From Desulfobacca sp. (GTDB lineage Bacteria; Desulfobacterota; Desulfobaccia; Desulfobaccales; Desulfobaccaceae), in contig DYEV01000019.1 in NCBI GenBank assembly GCA_020725545.1, positions 62,001-126,000 on the forward strand: 64,000 nucleotides of DNA, given 5' to 3'. The translations under genes were made by a program, and so were the position numbers. The notes under the pieces are model-generated. The model saw only the letters and a list, made by a program, of their open reading frames with translations. It ran no database searches and had not been told where the DNA came from. Below, piece by piece: positions 17,057 to 26,219 of this stretch; position 1 is the first letter of the stretch; every line of letters starts with the position of its first letter.

Positions 17057-17566
17057 ATGATAGAAGCAGAGGAAATCTTGGAAGTTTTTGACCGTCACAA
17101 CCGGCTGGTGGGGCAGGCGAGCCGCGGCAGCATCCACCGCCTCGGGTTGCGCCATCGGTCCGTAGGCATCTTGGTCTTTGATGGGTCCGGCCGGCTTTAT
17201 GTCCAATTGCGGCAAAGACACAAGGACCGTTACCCGCGACACTGGGACACCTCTGCCGCGGGACACGTCTCTCCGGGGGAGAGCTATGCGGCGGCTGCGG
17301 CTCGGGAGTTGGCGGAGGAGTTGGGGCTCCAGGAGGATCTATCTCTGGTTGGTTACCTGACAGCCAGTGCTGAGACCGGCTGGGAGCATGTGGCCCTTTT
17401 TCAGTGCCAGACCGCGGTGGCCCCAGCCCCCAATCCGGCCGAGATCGAAATGGGGCGGTTTTTGGCGCCGGCTGAACTGCAGCGCCTGTTTAACGATCCC
17501 GGCGCGGCGGTGACGCCGTCTTTGCGGCTCTGTTATCGCCTCTGGCAGGAACGTCGGCGATCGTAG
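17057..17566 (+). CDS. Nudix hydrolase (isopentenyl-diphosphate isomerase/YfcD-like)
   Basis: The 169 residues contain a full Nudix box, GHVSPGESYAAAAARELAEELG, which binds Mg and cleaves nucleoside-diphosphate-linked compounds. The N-terminus (EVFDRHNRLVGQASRGSIHRLGLRHRS) and the phrase HWDTSAAGH resemble the YfcD/IDI-like subgroup whose substrates are uncertain. The start has no strong ribosome site; an AT-rich run (17036-17047) lies upstream. Its stop is four bases from the stop of the convergent nadA. Confidence 0.88.
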   Translation: MIEAEEILEVFDRHNRLVGQASRGSIHRLGLRHRSVGILVFDGSGRLYVQLRQRHKDRYPRHWDTSAAGHVSPGESYAAAAARELAEELGLQEDLSLVGYLTASAETGWEHVALFQCQTAVAPAPNPAEIEMGRFLAPAELQRLFNDPGAAVTPSLRLCYRLWQERRRS

Positions 17567-17570
17567 AGTA

Positions 17571-18485
17571 TTAGTCTCGGGGCACGGCCAACATCCGGTT
17601 GACCGCGGCCAAAGCCGGCTGGCGGATATCCTCGGGGACGGTGACGATGGGGGCCAGGTCCCGGAGGGCCGTGAGCACATCAGTGAGGGCGATCTTCTTC
17701 ATGTCCGGACAAAGCAGGTGGTCAGAAGGAGAGTAGAAGCGTTTTGTGGGGTTCTCTTTGGCCAGGGTATGAATAATGCCTTTCTCGGTGCCGATGATGA
17801 ATTCTTCCTGGGCGGCCTGGCGCACATATGAGAGCATGCCCGCGGTGCTGCGGATGACGTCGGCCACATCCAGGACTTCCGGCCGGCATTCGGGGTGGGC
17901 CAGAAACAGGGCTTGGGGGTGGGCCGCCCGGCAGGCTAAGACCTCTTCCCGGCTGAGGGCGTCGTGAATGTTGCAGCAGCCGGCCCAGAGATGAACTTTC
18001 TTGGCCGTATAGCGTTGGGTATACAGGGCCAGATTGCGGTCCGGCACCATGAGGACTTGGTCCCCCGGCAACGAATTAACCACCCGCACGGCGTTGGCAG
18101 ACGTGCAACAGATATCACTTTCGGCCTTCACTGCAGCCGAGGAATTGACATAGGTGACCACCGGCACCCCGGGCAATTCAGCCTTCCGGGCCCGCAGCGA
18201 GTCCGGGGTGACGGTATCGGCCATAAAACAACCCGCGTCCAGCCTGGGCAGCAGAACGGTCTTGTCCGGACAGAGGATGGCCGCGGTCTCGGCCATAAAA
18301 TGGACCCCGCAGAAGACGATCACCCGGGCCGGGGTCTTTGCCGCGGTCTGGGACAGCCCCAGGGAATCGCCGGTAAAATCGGCGATATCCTGAATCTCGC
18401 CGGGCTGGTAGTTATGGGCGAGAAGAATGGCTTGCCGTTTGGCCAGCCAATCCCGGATCTCCTGCTGTTGGGCAGATAGGGCCAT
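17571..18485 (-). CDS. nadA: Quinolinate synthase A
   Basis: NAD biosynthesis: condenses iminoaspartate with dihydroxyacetone phosphate using a [4Fe-4S] cluster. The 304 residues have the three-fold repeated NadA fold with LLAHNYQPGEIQDIADFTGDS, VIVFCGVHFMAETA, CCTSANA, AHPECRPEVL and TEKGIIHTL, including the conserved cluster cysteines. Start at 18485 follows GGAGGAG. nadB and nadC are not in this window. lolA is upstream on the same strand, 71 bases away. Confidence 0.95.
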   Translation of the reverse strand: MALSAQQQEIRDWLAKRQAILLAHNYQPGEIQDIADFTGDSLGLSQTAAKTPARVIVFCGVHFMAETAAILCPDKTVLLPRLDAGCFMADTVTPDSLRARKAELPGVPVVTYVNSSAAVKAESDICCTSANAVRVVNSLPGDQVLMVPDRNLALYTQRYTAKKVHLWAGCCNIHDALSREEVLACRAAHPQALFLAHPECRPEVLDVADVIRSTAGMLSYVRQAAQEEFIIGTEKGIIHTLAKENPTKRFYSPSDHLLCPDMKKIALTDVLTALRDLAPIVTVPEDIRQPALAAVNRMLAVPRD

Positions 18486-18556
18486 TTAAGACTCCTCCTT
18501 GCACCAGCCAGCCGACCAAATTTTGATACAGGTGCTTGACGGCGGCGGCACCAGCG

Positions 18557-19267
18557 CTACATCCTTTCCCGGACGACCTGCACCCCGGCAGGGGGAGTAA
18601 AGCGGAATAGGCCGGGGTCTAGGGTCACGTTGAGCTGGGTGCCGGTAAAGGTCATGCGGGTAAAGTCCCCGTACGCATTGGTAAATTCCAAGGCCTGGAC
18701 CAGGTTGGAGACAGGGTCGATGGTCAGGACCAGCTCTTTTAATTCCGGTTGGGCCTTTACCGGCGTCAACAGAATACGCATGGGACCCGAGCCGGCATAG
18801 GGCCTTTGCCAGGTCACTTGGAAATCCCTTTGGATCTCTCCCATCCCGGAAAAAAAACGCATGACCAGGTCCGAGCGCATGACCTGGTTGAGGGGATAAA
18901 TCATGACTGTCTTATCCTGGGGAACATATATAAAAACCTCCCGGCCGTCCACGATGACGTCCTTTTTCTGAGCGGCTGGGCTTTGATACTCCCAGCGCAT
19001 CCGGGATGGCTTTTTAAAATAGAGGATGCCTTCAGCGGTGTCACCGGCTCCTTGACTTTTCAGGCGGGATTCCTGGCGGAAGCGGGTCTTGAAGACCCCG
19101 GTGGTCTCATATTGTTTCTGCACCTGGGCAATGACTTCGGCGGGAGTGATTGTCCAGCCCGGATCTGCCAAGACCAGACTAACGGCCAGCATCAATCCCA
19201 GGCCGGTGGCCCAGCAGGTCCAGAGAGCCATGCCAATCCTCCTGACCGGCAGCGTTTCTGGTCTCAT
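18557..19267 (-). CDS. lolA: Outer-membrane lipoprotein carrier protein
   Basis: Periplasmic chaperone that carries lipoproteins from the LolCDE transporter to the outer membrane. The 236 residues start with a Sec signal peptide (hydrophobic core about 14-33, cleavage likely after VLADP or nearby) followed by the LolA half-barrel (KTRFRQESRLKSQG, GILYFKKPSRMRWEYQSP, VFIYVPQDKTVMIYPL). Start at 19267 has GGGAGATT nine bases upstream. No LolB is seen, as is common outside gamma/betaproteobacteria. Confidence 0.9.
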   Translation of the reverse strand: MRPETLPVRRIGMALWTCWATGLGLMLAVSLVLADPGWTITPAEVIAQVQKQYETTGVFKTRFRQESRLKSQGAGDTAEGILYFKKPSRMRWEYQSPAAQKKDVIVDGREVFIYVPQDKTVMIYPLNQVMRSDLVMRFFSGMGEIQRDFQVTWQRPYAGSGPMRILLTPVKAQPELKELVLTIDPVSNLVQALEFTNAYGDFTRMTFTGTQLNVTLDPGLFRFTPPAGVQVVRERM

Positions 19268-19291
19268 AAAAAGAATCTCCCTGATATTTGA

Positions 19292-19418
19292 GGTTATTGC
19301 AAAATCTCTTTTCTTGCCATCCTGAACGAAGGGAAGGATCTTTATCTAGTTGGCAAGAAAAGATTCTTCGCTGCGCTCAGAATGACATGGAATTGGCTTG
19401 CAGGGTTTTGCAGCTACC
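19292..19418. repeat. Interspersed palindromic repeat, copy A
   Basis: The outer arms TTGCAAAA and TTTTGCAG enclose an imperfect inner palindrome: the segment from CATCCTGAACGAAGGG pairs with GATTCTTCGCTGCGCTCAGAATGAC. A second full copy lies at 31108-31229 and one arm at 29035-29069. RNA from it would form a long hairpin. Similar sequences are widespread in bacterial genomes as non-coding mobile-like repeats. The rest of the 19268-19638 gap shows no gene. Confidence 0.75.
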
Positions 19419-19638
19419 TAGTTCAATAAATGCTAACGATAACGGGAAAGCCGGCGTCTGTCAAGAGATCCGGCCGGACGCCCGACGCAGTCGGCCACAG
19501 GCAAGGGCCGGTCTTCTGATAATGGGGAGGATTCCCTTGGAGAATTGCAGTAGTTAAGATATAGTAAAAAGGGCAGAAGAGAAGAGCTTGGCAGGGGTTG
19601 CATCGATCTGCCCCCCATCAGGCTTGAAGGAGGAGAGC

Positions 19639-20136
19639 ATGAGCGTGAATCGTTTGTTAATGACCATGACACCCTTTGCGAACCTGGATGAACGGCAGAT
19701 AAATATGGTGGCCAGTTGCTGTGAAATTTTACATTTCCCGGCCGGAGCCGTCATTTATCAGCAAAACAGCCCTGCCCAGAAAATGTATATTATTTTAGAC
19801 GGCATGGTCAGTCTCGACGACGTGGTGGACAGCTTCACCTTTATTTCTTATGAGCGGCGCGGTCCCAAAGGAATCATTGGGGCTGCCTCCCTCATCGGGC
19901 AAAAGCTCTATTCCTTGACCGCTACCTGCCTGGAGCCCACGCAGGTCATCGCCATCGACGTTCCCCGCCTGGAGACCATCTATGAGCAGGATGCTGAGGT
20001 CGGTTTTAAGGTCATGGCCGAAGTGGCCTTTATCTTCTTTAAACGCTACGAACGGGCCAAGACCAGATTATACAATGTTTTTAAAGAGATACCTGTTAGG
20101 CTGGTCTGCCGTGAGGTCGCTCTCAGGGAAGACTGA
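19639..20136 (+). CDS. Stand-alone cyclic-nucleotide-binding domain protein
   Basis: A 165-residue protein with a cNMP-binding/Crp-type beta-roll (LDERQINMVASCCEILHFPAG, VIYQQNSPAQKMYIILDGMV, GIIGAASLIG) and a C-terminal helix, but no helix-turn-helix for DNA binding. The phosphate-binding cassette is not the canonical RxSA form, so cAMP binding is doubtful. Start at 19639 follows AAGGAGGAG. It lies upstream of the second sensor kinase pair and may feed into it, but no coupling is shown. Confidence 0.82.
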   Translation: MSVNRLLMTMTPFANLDERQINMVASCCEILHFPAGAVIYQQNSPAQKMYIILDGMVSLDDVVDSFTFISYERRGPKGIIGAASLIGQKLYSLTATCLEPTQVIAIDVPRLETIYEQDAEVGFKVMAEVAFIFFKRYERAKTRLYNVFKEIPVRLVCREVALRED

Positions 20137-20448
20137 TGGCCGCTGGCAAGAATGCTCCCCTCTGTCGCCCTGCCATCACCAGCCGGGGGAAAAATTATCT
20201 TCTTGGTTTTTTTCCGGTCCATGTTTATAATTTGAAACATATATGATAAATTTATTGAACATCAGCCTTTTTTCATTGCCAACGTTAAACTAATCACTCC
20301 CTTCATTCGATAAGAACATAGGTATTGTGCGTGGCGTTCGCCTGTATAAGGCGGTTCCCAGCTGGTGGGGGGCCAAACGATCGGCAAGCATTATCCATCT
20401 CCCCTGAGGCCAAGGTGAGAAGATAGCTTTCTCTCAAGAGATCAAACT
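20137..20448. other. Intergenic region before the second kinase operon
   Basis: 312 bases without a gene. AT-rich between 20220 and 20290, suitable for a promoter, but no clear sigma-70 pair or -24/-12 sigma-54 element was found. Confidence 0.5.
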
Positions 20449-22545
20449 ATGCCCCGGACGGCAAAGATATTGGTTGTTGATGATGAGCCGGCAGTCTTAG
20501 AGGTAATTCAGAAAATCTTGCTTGATCGCGGTTTCACCGTTGATGTGGCTCAAAACGGTGTTGTCGCCTTAAAGTTGCTGGAGCAGAGCAGTTATGATCT
20601 GATGCTTAGCGACGTCAAAATGCCCCAGATGGATGGCATGGAGCTCTTGCAGCAGGTCGGTTTTCTTTACCCCGACCTCATAACCGTCATGCTGTCGGCC
20701 TTTGCCAACATCCAAGACGCCGTGGCCGCCATCAAACTGGGGGCTTATGATTATATTGCCAAGCCGGTCTATCCCGAAGACCTAATACTCTCCATTGAAC
20801 GCGCCCTCAAATTTAAAGAATTGCGCCAGGCCCAACAGGAACTGGAATGGACCCTGAAAGGGGCCGAGGCCTTGGGGTTGCGGGTCCTGGATCTGGCCCC
20901 AGAAACCGAGGAGTTCCAGATCCTGGAAAGGTTGCGGCAGCAGGCCCCAAAAATAAAAAAATTGCCGGAACTGGTCGATCTTTTCCTCCAGAGCGCCCAA
21001 CAACTGACCCTGGCCTCTCGCGGCTCCATCTTTCTCTTTGACCAAGATGGCATCAATCTTATCTGTCTGTCCTGCAGCGAAAACAACACCCAGCAGCTGC
21101 GGTTTAAAAATGTCCGGCCCAGTGAAGGGGTTATGAGCTCGGTCCTGCAGACCGGTCGGCCCCTGTTGGTAGTAGACGTGGCCCTGGAGCCTCGCTATTT
21201 TAATCATCAGCGCAGCGAACGCTATAGCACCAAAAGTTTTATGGTCGTTCCGATAATGGGCAACAAGACCTGGGGGGTCATCAATCTCACGGACCGCTGT
21301 GACCTGAAGTCCTTCAGCCCGCGCGAGCTCTTTCTGATCTGGTTATTGGCCCGCATTCTCAGTGAAATTTTGCAACAGTGGGAATGGGAGGAAAAAAGCC
21401 GGACGATCAACGCTGCCCTGGAAGCCAGCCGCACTGAATTAGAAGACGTCAAGGAGTCTTTTTCCCGGCTGTCCGCCACAGTACCCATGGGTTTGGCGTT
21501 ATTGGATCATAAACTGCGCCTCGTTTTTTTTAATCCGACCTTTGCCAAATTGCTCGGTAGACAAGAACTCATCCCGGGACAGAGGATCTTTGCCTATCTG
21601 CAAGGCCTGGCGGCGGCAGATTATCAGAAGATCAAAATGTGTTTCCGCCGGATTATTCAAGGGGAGTTGACGGCGGATTGCGGGCAAATAACCCTGCCTC
21701 ACCCGGAACAAGGCAACTATTTCTGTCTCCTGCAATTGATCCGGATGGAACAGGCCAATGCCGGCCTGCACATCATGCTGGTCATCGAGGATATCACAGA
21801 AATCTCGCAGTTGCAGCAACGACTGTCTCTCTATGAACATCTGGCCATCATGGGCAAGCTCTCCACCTGCGTCGTGCACGAATTAAACAATCCTTTGGAC
21901 GGCGTCAAGCGCTATGTCTCCCTGGCGCAGAGGAAAAAAGACCAACCGGATGATGTCGACCGCTACCTGAGCGAGGCCCAAAAGGGTCTCAATAAGATGT
22001 CCTCGGCCATCAATTCCATCCTCAACGTCGCAAATCCCAGCCGGATCTTGAAATCCCAGGATACCCTGACCAGTCAGATCCGGGAAGCGGTAAAGATCCT
22101 GCTGTTGCAGGCCAAAGAGCAACGGGTCAATATCGTGCTCTCCACACCACCGGTCTTTGAAGAGGTTTACTATGGCACAGACTTATACACCGTCTTTGTC
22201 AATCTCATCAAAAACGCGGTCCAAGCCATGACTTCGGGAGGTGAACTGGAAATTATCGGGTTTGCCCAGGCCGATCATCTTGAGATACATTTCAAGGATA
22301 ATGGACCAGGCATGCCACCCAATGTCATGAAGGATATCTTCAAACCCTTTTTTACGACCAAAACGCAAGGACAAGGGTTAGGGCTGGGTCTAACCATCTG
22401 CCAGAAAATCGTTTCCCGCTATCAGGGCGTCATTACCGTAGAGAGCACGATGGGGCAAGGCACCAAGTTTACCATCAAATTGCCCCTGGTAGAACGTTTC
22501 CAAGTTCAGGACCAACGCAATGAGGCGGAGGGAAGAGGACATTGA
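20449..22545 (+). CDS. Hybrid sensor histidine kinase: receiver-GAF-PAS-HisKA-HATPase
   Basis: The 698 residues start with a receiver domain (VVDDE, phospho-acceptor Asp55 in MLSDVKMPQMDG). A GAF domain (about 170-320, SRGSIFLFDQDG), a PAS domain (about 340-460), HisKA (CVVHELNNPLDGV) and HATPase_c (NLIKNAVQAM, DNGPGMP, GLGLGLTICQKI) follow. No membrane segment is seen, so the signal is cytoplasmic. A receiver at the N-terminus means the kinase is itself an output of another kinase. It overlaps the next regulator by four bases. The ATG at 20449 has only a weak AAGAGA ribosome site. Confidence 0.92.
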   Translation: MPRTAKILVVDDEPAVLEVIQKILLDRGFTVDVAQNGVVALKLLEQSSYDLMLSDVKMPQMDGMELLQQVGFLYPDLITVMLSAFANIQDAVAAIKLGAYDYIAKPVYPEDLILSIERALKFKELRQAQQELEWTLKGAEALGLRVLDLAPETEEFQILERLRQQAPKIKKLPELVDLFLQSAQQLTLASRGSIFLFDQDGINLICLSCSENNTQQLRFKNVRPSEGVMSSVLQTGRPLLVVDVALEPRYFNHQRSERYSTKSFMVVPIMGNKTWGVINLTDRCDLKSFSPRELFLIWLLARILSEILQQWEWEEKSRTINAALEASRTELEDVKESFSRLSATVPMGLALLDHKLRLVFFNPTFAKLLGRQELIPGQRIFAYLQGLAAADYQKIKMCFRRIIQGELTADCGQITLPHPEQGNYFCLLQLIRMEQANAGLHIMLVIEDITEISQLQQRLSLYEHLAIMGKLSTCVVHELNNPLDGVKRYVSLAQRKKDQPDDVDRYLSEAQKGLNKMSSAINSILNVANPSRILKSQDTLTSQIREAVKILLLQAKEQRVNIVLSTPPVFEEVYYGTDLYTVFVNLIKNAVQAMTSGGELEIIGFAQADHLEIHFKDNGPGMPPNVMKDIFKPFFTTKTQGQGLGLGLTICQKIVSRYQGVITVESTMGQGTKFTIKLPLVERFQVQDQRNEAEGRGH

Positions 22546-23930
22546 AGCAGAAAGATATCCTAATCGTTGATGACGACGACCTGGTCTGTCATTCCCTGAA
22601 AGAAATGCTAGGAATGGAAGGCTATAAAGTCGATTCAACCTTGGATGGCCTCGAAGCCCTGCAAAAATTAAGAGACACCAAATATTCCTTGATTATTTCA
22701 GATATCCGCATGCCTACCCTGGACGGCATCGAGTTGCTCAAAGAGGTCCGCGGCAAAAATCTGGACAGTTTTCTCATCTTCATCACCGGCCATGGTCACA
22801 TTGATGGTGCCGTGGAGGCCATCAAACTGGGGGCCTACGATTATATCACCAAACCCATTGATGATATCCGCCTCAAACTCACCATTAAACGGGCCCTGGA
22901 ACAGAAACAACTTCTGGATTCTTACCAGGATCTGAAGAAAAAGATCCGCCCCTGGGAACTTGACGACCGTATCATCGTCAAAGACCACAAGATGGTGGAA
23001 CTTTTGGATCTGGTCCAAACAGTCTCTGAAACCCTGGCCACCGTCCTGATCACCGGCGAATCGGGCACCGGCAAATCCATGCTGGCCAAATACATCCACC
23101 GCCATTCCTCCCGTAAAGGCGGGCCTTTTATTGAATTGAGCTGTGGCACCTTGACGGAAACGCTCCTGGAAAGCGAACTGTTCGGCCATGTCAAGGGGGC
23201 CTTTACCGGCGCCGAGCGGACCAAAAAAGGCAAGTTTGAGGACGCCCAGGGGGGCACCATTTTCCTGGATGATATCAATTGCGCCTCCCTCAACTGTCAG
23301 ATCAAATTATTGCGAATCTTGCAAGAGCGCACCTTTGAACGGGTCGGCGGCAATGAATCCATTCACACCGATGTCCGCATAATTACGGCCACCAATACCC
23401 CTTTACCTTTGGAAGTGGAAAAGAAAAGATTCCGGGAGGATCTCTACCACCGGATCAACGTGGTGTCGCTGTTTATCCCGCCGTTACGGGAACGGCTGGG
23501 AGATATTGAGCCTTTAATTGAATATTTCATCAAGCGTTTTAATGAAACTCATCAGAAGAAAATCAAAGGGATTACCAAAAACGCTCTGCAACTCTGCTAT
23601 AATTATCATTGGCCCGGCAATGTCCGCCAATTGGAAAACGTCATGGAGCGGGGGGTCATCCTCTCGCCGGGTGATTTTATCATCCCGGAAATCCTGCCTG
23701 ACGAAATGCGGCTGGGCACTCCGGTCGCTGAGGACACCGCTGATCTGCCACTGGCCATAGCCCTGGCCGAAGCTGAAAAAAGAATCATCTTCAGGTGCTT
23801 AAAACAGCATAACTGGAACCGCCAGACCACTGCCCAGGTGCTGGGCATCAGCCGGACCACCCTTTTTAACAAAATGCGCCAATATCAGATTGATGATCCC
23901 CGCAAAATCAGCGAGAGCTTGCTCCACTGA
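22542..23930 (+). CDS. NtrC-type sigma-54-dependent response regulator
   Basis: The 462 residues comprise a receiver with Asp54 in IISDIRMPTLDG, an AAA+ domain with Walker A GESGTGKS, the sigma-54 loop GAFTGA intact and IFLDDINCASLN at Walker B, and a Fis-type helix-turn-helix (RQTTAQVLGISRTTLFNKM). The start is TTG at 22542, overlapping the kinase stop as TTGA, after GGAAGAGG. Overlap and domain logic make it the partner of the preceding hybrid kinase. Confidence 0.93.
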   Translation: MKQKDILIVDDDDLVCHSLKEMLGMEGYKVDSTLDGLEALQKLRDTKYSLIISDIRMPTLDGIELLKEVRGKNLDSFLIFITGHGHIDGAVEAIKLGAYDYITKPIDDIRLKLTIKRALEQKQLLDSYQDLKKKIRPWELDDRIIVKDHKMVELLDLVQTVSETLATVLITGESGTGKSMLAKYIHRHSSRKGGPFIELSCGTLTETLLESELFGHVKGAFTGAERTKKGKFEDAQGGTIFLDDINCASLNCQIKLLRILQERTFERVGGNESIHTDVRIITATNTPLPLEVEKKRFREDLYHRINVVSLFIPPLRERLGDIEPLIEYFIKRFNETHQKKIKGITKNALQLCYNYHWPGNVRQLENVMERGVILSPGDFIIPEILPDEMRLGTPVAEDTADLPLAIALAEAEKRIIFRCLKQHNWNRQTTAQVLGISRTTLFNKMRQYQIDDPRKISESLLH

Positions 23931-23970
23931 TTGACCAAACACCAGCCCCTCCGGACCTCGACAAGACGCT

Positions 23971-25317
23971 ATGGAAGAGAACTATGACACGTTAGCGGCG
24001 TGGGACCACGCCCATCTTTGGCATCCCTTTACCCAGATGCAGGGCTTTGTCCAAGAAGACCTGTTGATCATCACGCGCGGGGAAGGGGTTTATCTTTTTG
24101 ATCACCACGGCCGACGTTATCTGGACGGCGTCTCATCGCTCTGGACCAACGTTCATGGCCACCGGCAGCCGGCCTTGGACCAGGCCCTGCAGGAGCAGTT
24201 GGCCAAGGTGGCCCACTGTACCATGCTGGGGCTGGCCAATATCCCGGCCATCAATCTGGCCAAAGGCCTGGTAGACCTGACGCCCCCCGGCCTGACCAGG
24301 GTTTTCTACTCGGACAACGGCTCCACTGCCGTGGAAGTGGCCCTGAAGATGGCCTATCAATACTGGCAGCTCCGGGGGGAGAAACAGCGTCGGACTTTCC
24401 TGAAACTCAAAGAGGCCTATCACGGTGATACTTTAGGTGCGGTTTCTGTAGGCGGTATTGATCTCTTTCACCAGATCTTCAAGGACCTGCTCTTCCCTAC
24501 GCTGGAGGCTCCCAATCCCTACTGCTACCGCTGCCCGGATCAGGACCATTGTCAGAGCCAATGCCTGACTGCTCTAGAGCAGATCGTGGCTGAGCACCAT
24601 CGGGAGATCGCCGCCATCATCCTGGAGCCGTTGATGCAGGGCGCGGCCGGCATGATTCCCCAGCCGCCGGGTTATCTCAAGCGCGTCCGGGAGCTGGCCG
24701 ATGCCTATGGCCTGCTGCTCATCGCCGATGAAGTGGCCACCGGTTTCGGCCGCACCGGCACCATGTTCGCCTGCGAGCAAGAAGGCGTCTCACCCGATTT
24801 CCTCTGCTTGGCCAAAGGGATCAGCGGCGGCTACCTGCCGTTGGCCGCCACCCTGACCACCGAGGCGGTATATGAGACCTTTTTAGGAGAATTCCAAGAC
24901 TTCAAGGCCTTCTTCCACGGCCATACCTACACCGGCAACCCTCTGGCCGCGGCCGTGGCTGTGGCCAACCTCAAACTTTTTCAGGAAGAACGCCGGCTGG
25001 AAAAACTGCAGCCGCAAATTGCCTATCTGACGAGTCGTCTGCAGGAGTGGCAGGACCATCCCCATATCGGCGACATCCGCCAGCGGGGTTTTATGGTGGG
25101 CCTGGAATTGGTCCAGGACAAGGCCGCCAAAGAGCCTTTTCCGGTGGCCCGGCGCCAAGGGCATCAGGTTATCCTGGCGGCCAGACAACTGGGGGCCATC
25201 CTCCGCCCCCTGGGAGACGTCATCGTCCTCATGCCGCCATTGGCCATCAGTATGACGGAACTGCAGGACCTCTGCGACATCACCATCCAAGCCATTGCTC
25301 AGGCCTGTGAGCGGTGA
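23971..25317 (+). CDS. bioA: Adenosylmethionine-8-amino-7-oxononanoate aminotransferase
   Basis: Biotin synthesis: converts KAPA to DAPA using S-adenosylmethionine as amino donor and PLP. The 448 residues contain HLWHPFTQMQ at the start, SDNGSTAVEVALKMAYQYW, LLIADEVATGFGRTG and CLAKGISGGYLPLAATL with the PLP lysine. These are the BioA-specific forms of class III aminotransferase motifs. It is 40 bases after the response regulator; other bio genes are absent from the window. Confidence 0.94.
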   Translation: MEENYDTLAAWDHAHLWHPFTQMQGFVQEDLLIITRGEGVYLFDHHGRRYLDGVSSLWTNVHGHRQPALDQALQEQLAKVAHCTMLGLANIPAINLAKGLVDLTPPGLTRVFYSDNGSTAVEVALKMAYQYWQLRGEKQRRTFLKLKEAYHGDTLGAVSVGGIDLFHQIFKDLLFPTLEAPNPYCYRCPDQDHCQSQCLTALEQIVAEHHREIAAIILEPLMQGAAGMIPQPPGYLKRVRELADAYGLLLIADEVATGFGRTGTMFACEQEGVSPDFLCLAKGISGGYLPLAATLTTEAVYETFLGEFQDFKAFFHGHTYTGNPLAAAVAVANLKLFQEERRLEKLQPQIAYLTSRLQEWQDHPHIGDIRQRGFMVGLELVQDKAAKEPFPVARRQGHQVILAARQLGAILRPLGDVIVLMPPLAISMTELQDLCDITIQAIAQACER

Positions 25318-25342
25318 GAGGGACAGGACTGGCATAATCTTT

Positions 25343-26101
25343 TTATTGACCACTTGCCACTAACCCCTGGCCACCCAGATATGCTTCTGCCTGGCGGGCC
25401 TCCTCAGGGGTATCCACCTCCAGGGTTTCTGCTCTGGTCTCCACCACTTTAATCTTGTAGCCAAACTCCAAGGCCCGCAATTGTTCTAATTTTTCAGCAG
25501 CCTCCCAAGTCCCCGGAGGCAGCTCCACAAATCTCTGCAAAAAGGCCTGACGATAGACATAAATGCCGATATGCTTGTAATAGCTTGGCTCTCCTTCTTG
25601 GTTCCGATAGTGGGGGATAGCGGCCCGGGAAAAGTAGAGGGCAAAGCCGCGCTGATCAAAGACGGCCTTGACCGCGTTGGGGTCGGCGGCCAGCACTGGG
25701 TCGCGGAAGCGGCGCACTGCCGTGGCCATGGCCGCGTCCGGGTCGGCTTGGAGACTTGCCACCAGAGCCGAAATGAGGGGCACGGGAAAAACGATCTGGT
25801 CCCCTTGGATGTTGACGACGATATCCACCGGCACCAGGCCAAGAATACGCGCGGCTTCTGCCAGGCGGTCGCTGCCCGAGGGATGGTGGCTGCCGGTCAG
25901 GACCGTCTTGCCGCCCACCGTCTGTATACAGGCGGCGATGCGGGCGTCGTCCGTCGCCACGTAGACGTCCATCAACTCCGGGACTTGCCGGGCTGCTTCA
26001 TAAACCCATTGAATCAAAGGCTTCCCCGCTATCAGGGCCAATGGTTTGCCAGGAAAACGGGCTGAGCCGTAACGGGCCGGGATAATGCCCACCACCTGCA
26101 T
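25343..26101 (-). CDS. kdsB: 3-deoxy-manno-octulosonate cytidylyltransferase
   Basis: Activates Kdo as CMP-Kdo for lipopolysaccharide core synthesis. The 252 residues begin VVGIIPARYGSARFPGKPL, the nucleotide-binding loop of the family, followed by VYVATDD, VLTGSHHPSGSDRLAEA and VNIQGDQ. Start at 26101 follows AAGGAGA. It marks an LPS-bearing outer membrane. Convergent with bioA, 25 bases apart. Confidence 0.94.
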   Translation of the reverse strand: MQVVGIIPARYGSARFPGKPLALIAGKPLIQWVYEAARQVPELMDVYVATDDARIAACIQTVGGKTVLTGSHHPSGSDRLAEAARILGLVPVDIVVNIQGDQIVFPVPLISALVASLQADPDAAMATAVRRFRDPVLAADPNAVKAVFDQRGFALYFSRAAIPHYRNQEGEPSYYKHIGIYVYRQAFLQRFVELPPGTWEAAEKLEQLRALEFGYKIKVVETRAETLEVDTPEEARQAEAYLGGQGLVASGQ

Positions 26102-26140
26102 GCGATTCTCCTTGCGCCTAACGTAACTTATAAATAAAAC

Positions 26141-26219
26141 TTGACAAATCGAGAAATAGCATTAGCTTTAGGTAATAGTTGTTCATATCACAGATTCACT
26201 TTCGGAGGAAAGCTTTCCT
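26141..26219 (+). promoter_or_regulatory. clpB leader: sigma-70-like promoter and palindrome over the ribosome site
   Basis: TTGACA at 26141-26146 and TAGCTT at 26163-26168 are 16 bases apart. AGGAAAGCTTTCCT (26206-26219) is a perfect palindrome ending at the base before the clpB ATG and sharing the last bases of the CGGAGG ribosome site (26203-26208). In RNA, AGGAA could pair with UUCCU across an AGCU loop and hide part of the site, as in a simple thermosensor; this is a hypothesis. No CIRCE element is present. Confidence 0.45.

Noticed and set aside
20137-20448. Sigma-54 promoter for the second kinase operon
   Set aside because: No TGGC-N8-TGC-type -24/-12 element with correct spacing was found.
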